Positions 63,812 through 64,000 of a stretch of 64,000 nt of DNA are shown piece by piece. The notes under the pieces are model-generated. The model worked only from the letters and a program-made list of their open reading frames with translations. It was not told where the DNA came from and did not search any database. Numbering within the stretch: position 1 is the stretch's first letter; every line of letters begins with the position of its first letter. The stretch covers positions 496,001 to 560,000 of the forward strand of contig NZ_BMDS01000001.1 in the NCBI RefSeq assembly GCF_014635905.1, in the 5' to 3' direction. Origin of the DNA: Limosilactobacillus caviae. GTDB taxonomy: Bacteria > Bacillota > Bacilli > Lactobacillales > Lactobacillaceae. Position numbers and translations under genes: made by a program.

Positions 63812-64000
63812 ATGGATGAATGGATGAATTACGAACAATTTGACCGCCAAACTTGGCATAGCTTTTTTCCAACTGATTCAGTTCGGTTAACACAAGGTAA
63901 TTTGGACGAGATTAAGTCACTGAATGACCGAATTTCGATTGAGGATGTCCAAGATGTATATTTGCCCTTGATAAAGTTAATCCAACTTCGCTATCAGAAT
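63812..64000 (+). CDS. coaA: Pantothenate kinase, N-terminal part
   Basis: 63 codons before the window ends. The translation ([15 protein letters not shown], then [17 protein letters not shown] and [11 protein letters not shown]) matches the start of type I pantothenate kinase CoaA, the first step of coenzyme A synthesis. The P-loop would lie just outside. AAAGGA lies nine bases ahead of ATG 63812. Confidence 0.85.
   Translation, partial: MDEWMNYEQFDRQTWHSFFPTDSVRLTQGNLDEIKSLNDRISIEDVQDVYLPLIKLIQLRYQN

Overview
The window is a typical stretch of low-GC Firmicutes chromosome. It most likely comes from a heterofermentative lactobacillus of the Limosilactobacillus reuteri group. This is inferred from gene content (pepX, proline iminopeptidase, a D-2-hydroxyacid dehydrogenase, H2O-forming NADH oxidase, ykoEDC under a TPP riboswitch, potABCD), strong GGAGG ribosome binding sites and AT-rich spacers. 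No rRNA, tRNA, CRISPR array, prophage or insertion sequence was recognised. The nearest things to mobile elements are two Rpn/PD-(D/E)XK nuclease genes.

Layout. 1-3.4 kb: a cut TetM-like GTPase and a universal stress protein (minus), lipoate ligase lplA, two coupled unknown genes and a structured untranslated region with its own terminator. 3.4-6.3 kb: an ABC exporter whose ATPase carries an N-terminal XRE domain, then an MFS gene broken at two G6 tracts. 6.5-13.2 kb: an orphan galactitol-type PTS IIC, an XRE/methyltransferase-like pair, an alpha/beta hydrolase, a DUF1304 protein and a Na+/H+ antiporter. 13.3-16.0 kb: ykoEDC thiamine-precursor transporter behind a TPP riboswitch. 16.2-26.6 kb: permeases, two inverted Rpn paralogues flanking an SDR (catalytic Tyr changed to Cys), a nucleoside hydrolase and ferredoxin-NADP reductase, then a HAD phosphatase, an APC permease and Dps. 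26.8-33.1 kb: P-type ATPase, proline iminopeptidase and PepX. 33.2-37.0 kb: potABCD, four overlapping genes. 37.1-44.4 kb: membrane proteins, permeases and a Nudix / guanylate-kinase-like / Fur / secreted low-complexity / membrane cluster. 44.5-52.2 kb: PspC, TetR plus a 955-residue YhgE/Pip protein, D-hydroxyacid dehydrogenase, CsbD-GlsB stress pair and lrgAB with a cre-like site over its promoter. 52.3-64 kb: HflX, a phosphatase, DedA, HelD, a tandem pair of NADH-oxidase-family genes (the first lacking its catalytic motifs), a DMT transporter, an LtaS-family synthase and the start of coaA.

Functional themes are nutrient uptake (thiamine precursor, polyamines, amino acids, possibly pyruvate), peptide breakdown, redox balance (Nox, FNR, D-hydroxyacid dehydrogenase) and envelope or stress functions (LtaS, PspC, CsbD/GlsB, YhgE, Dps, UspA). 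No large undescribed multi-gene system is evident. The points most worth following are the structured RNA near 3.2-3.4 kb, the degenerate NADH-oxidase paralogue paired with an intact copy, the SDR lacking its catalytic tyrosine, the hairpin between ribosome binding site and start codon at 39.83-39.88 kb, and several unexplained inverted repeats at promoters.
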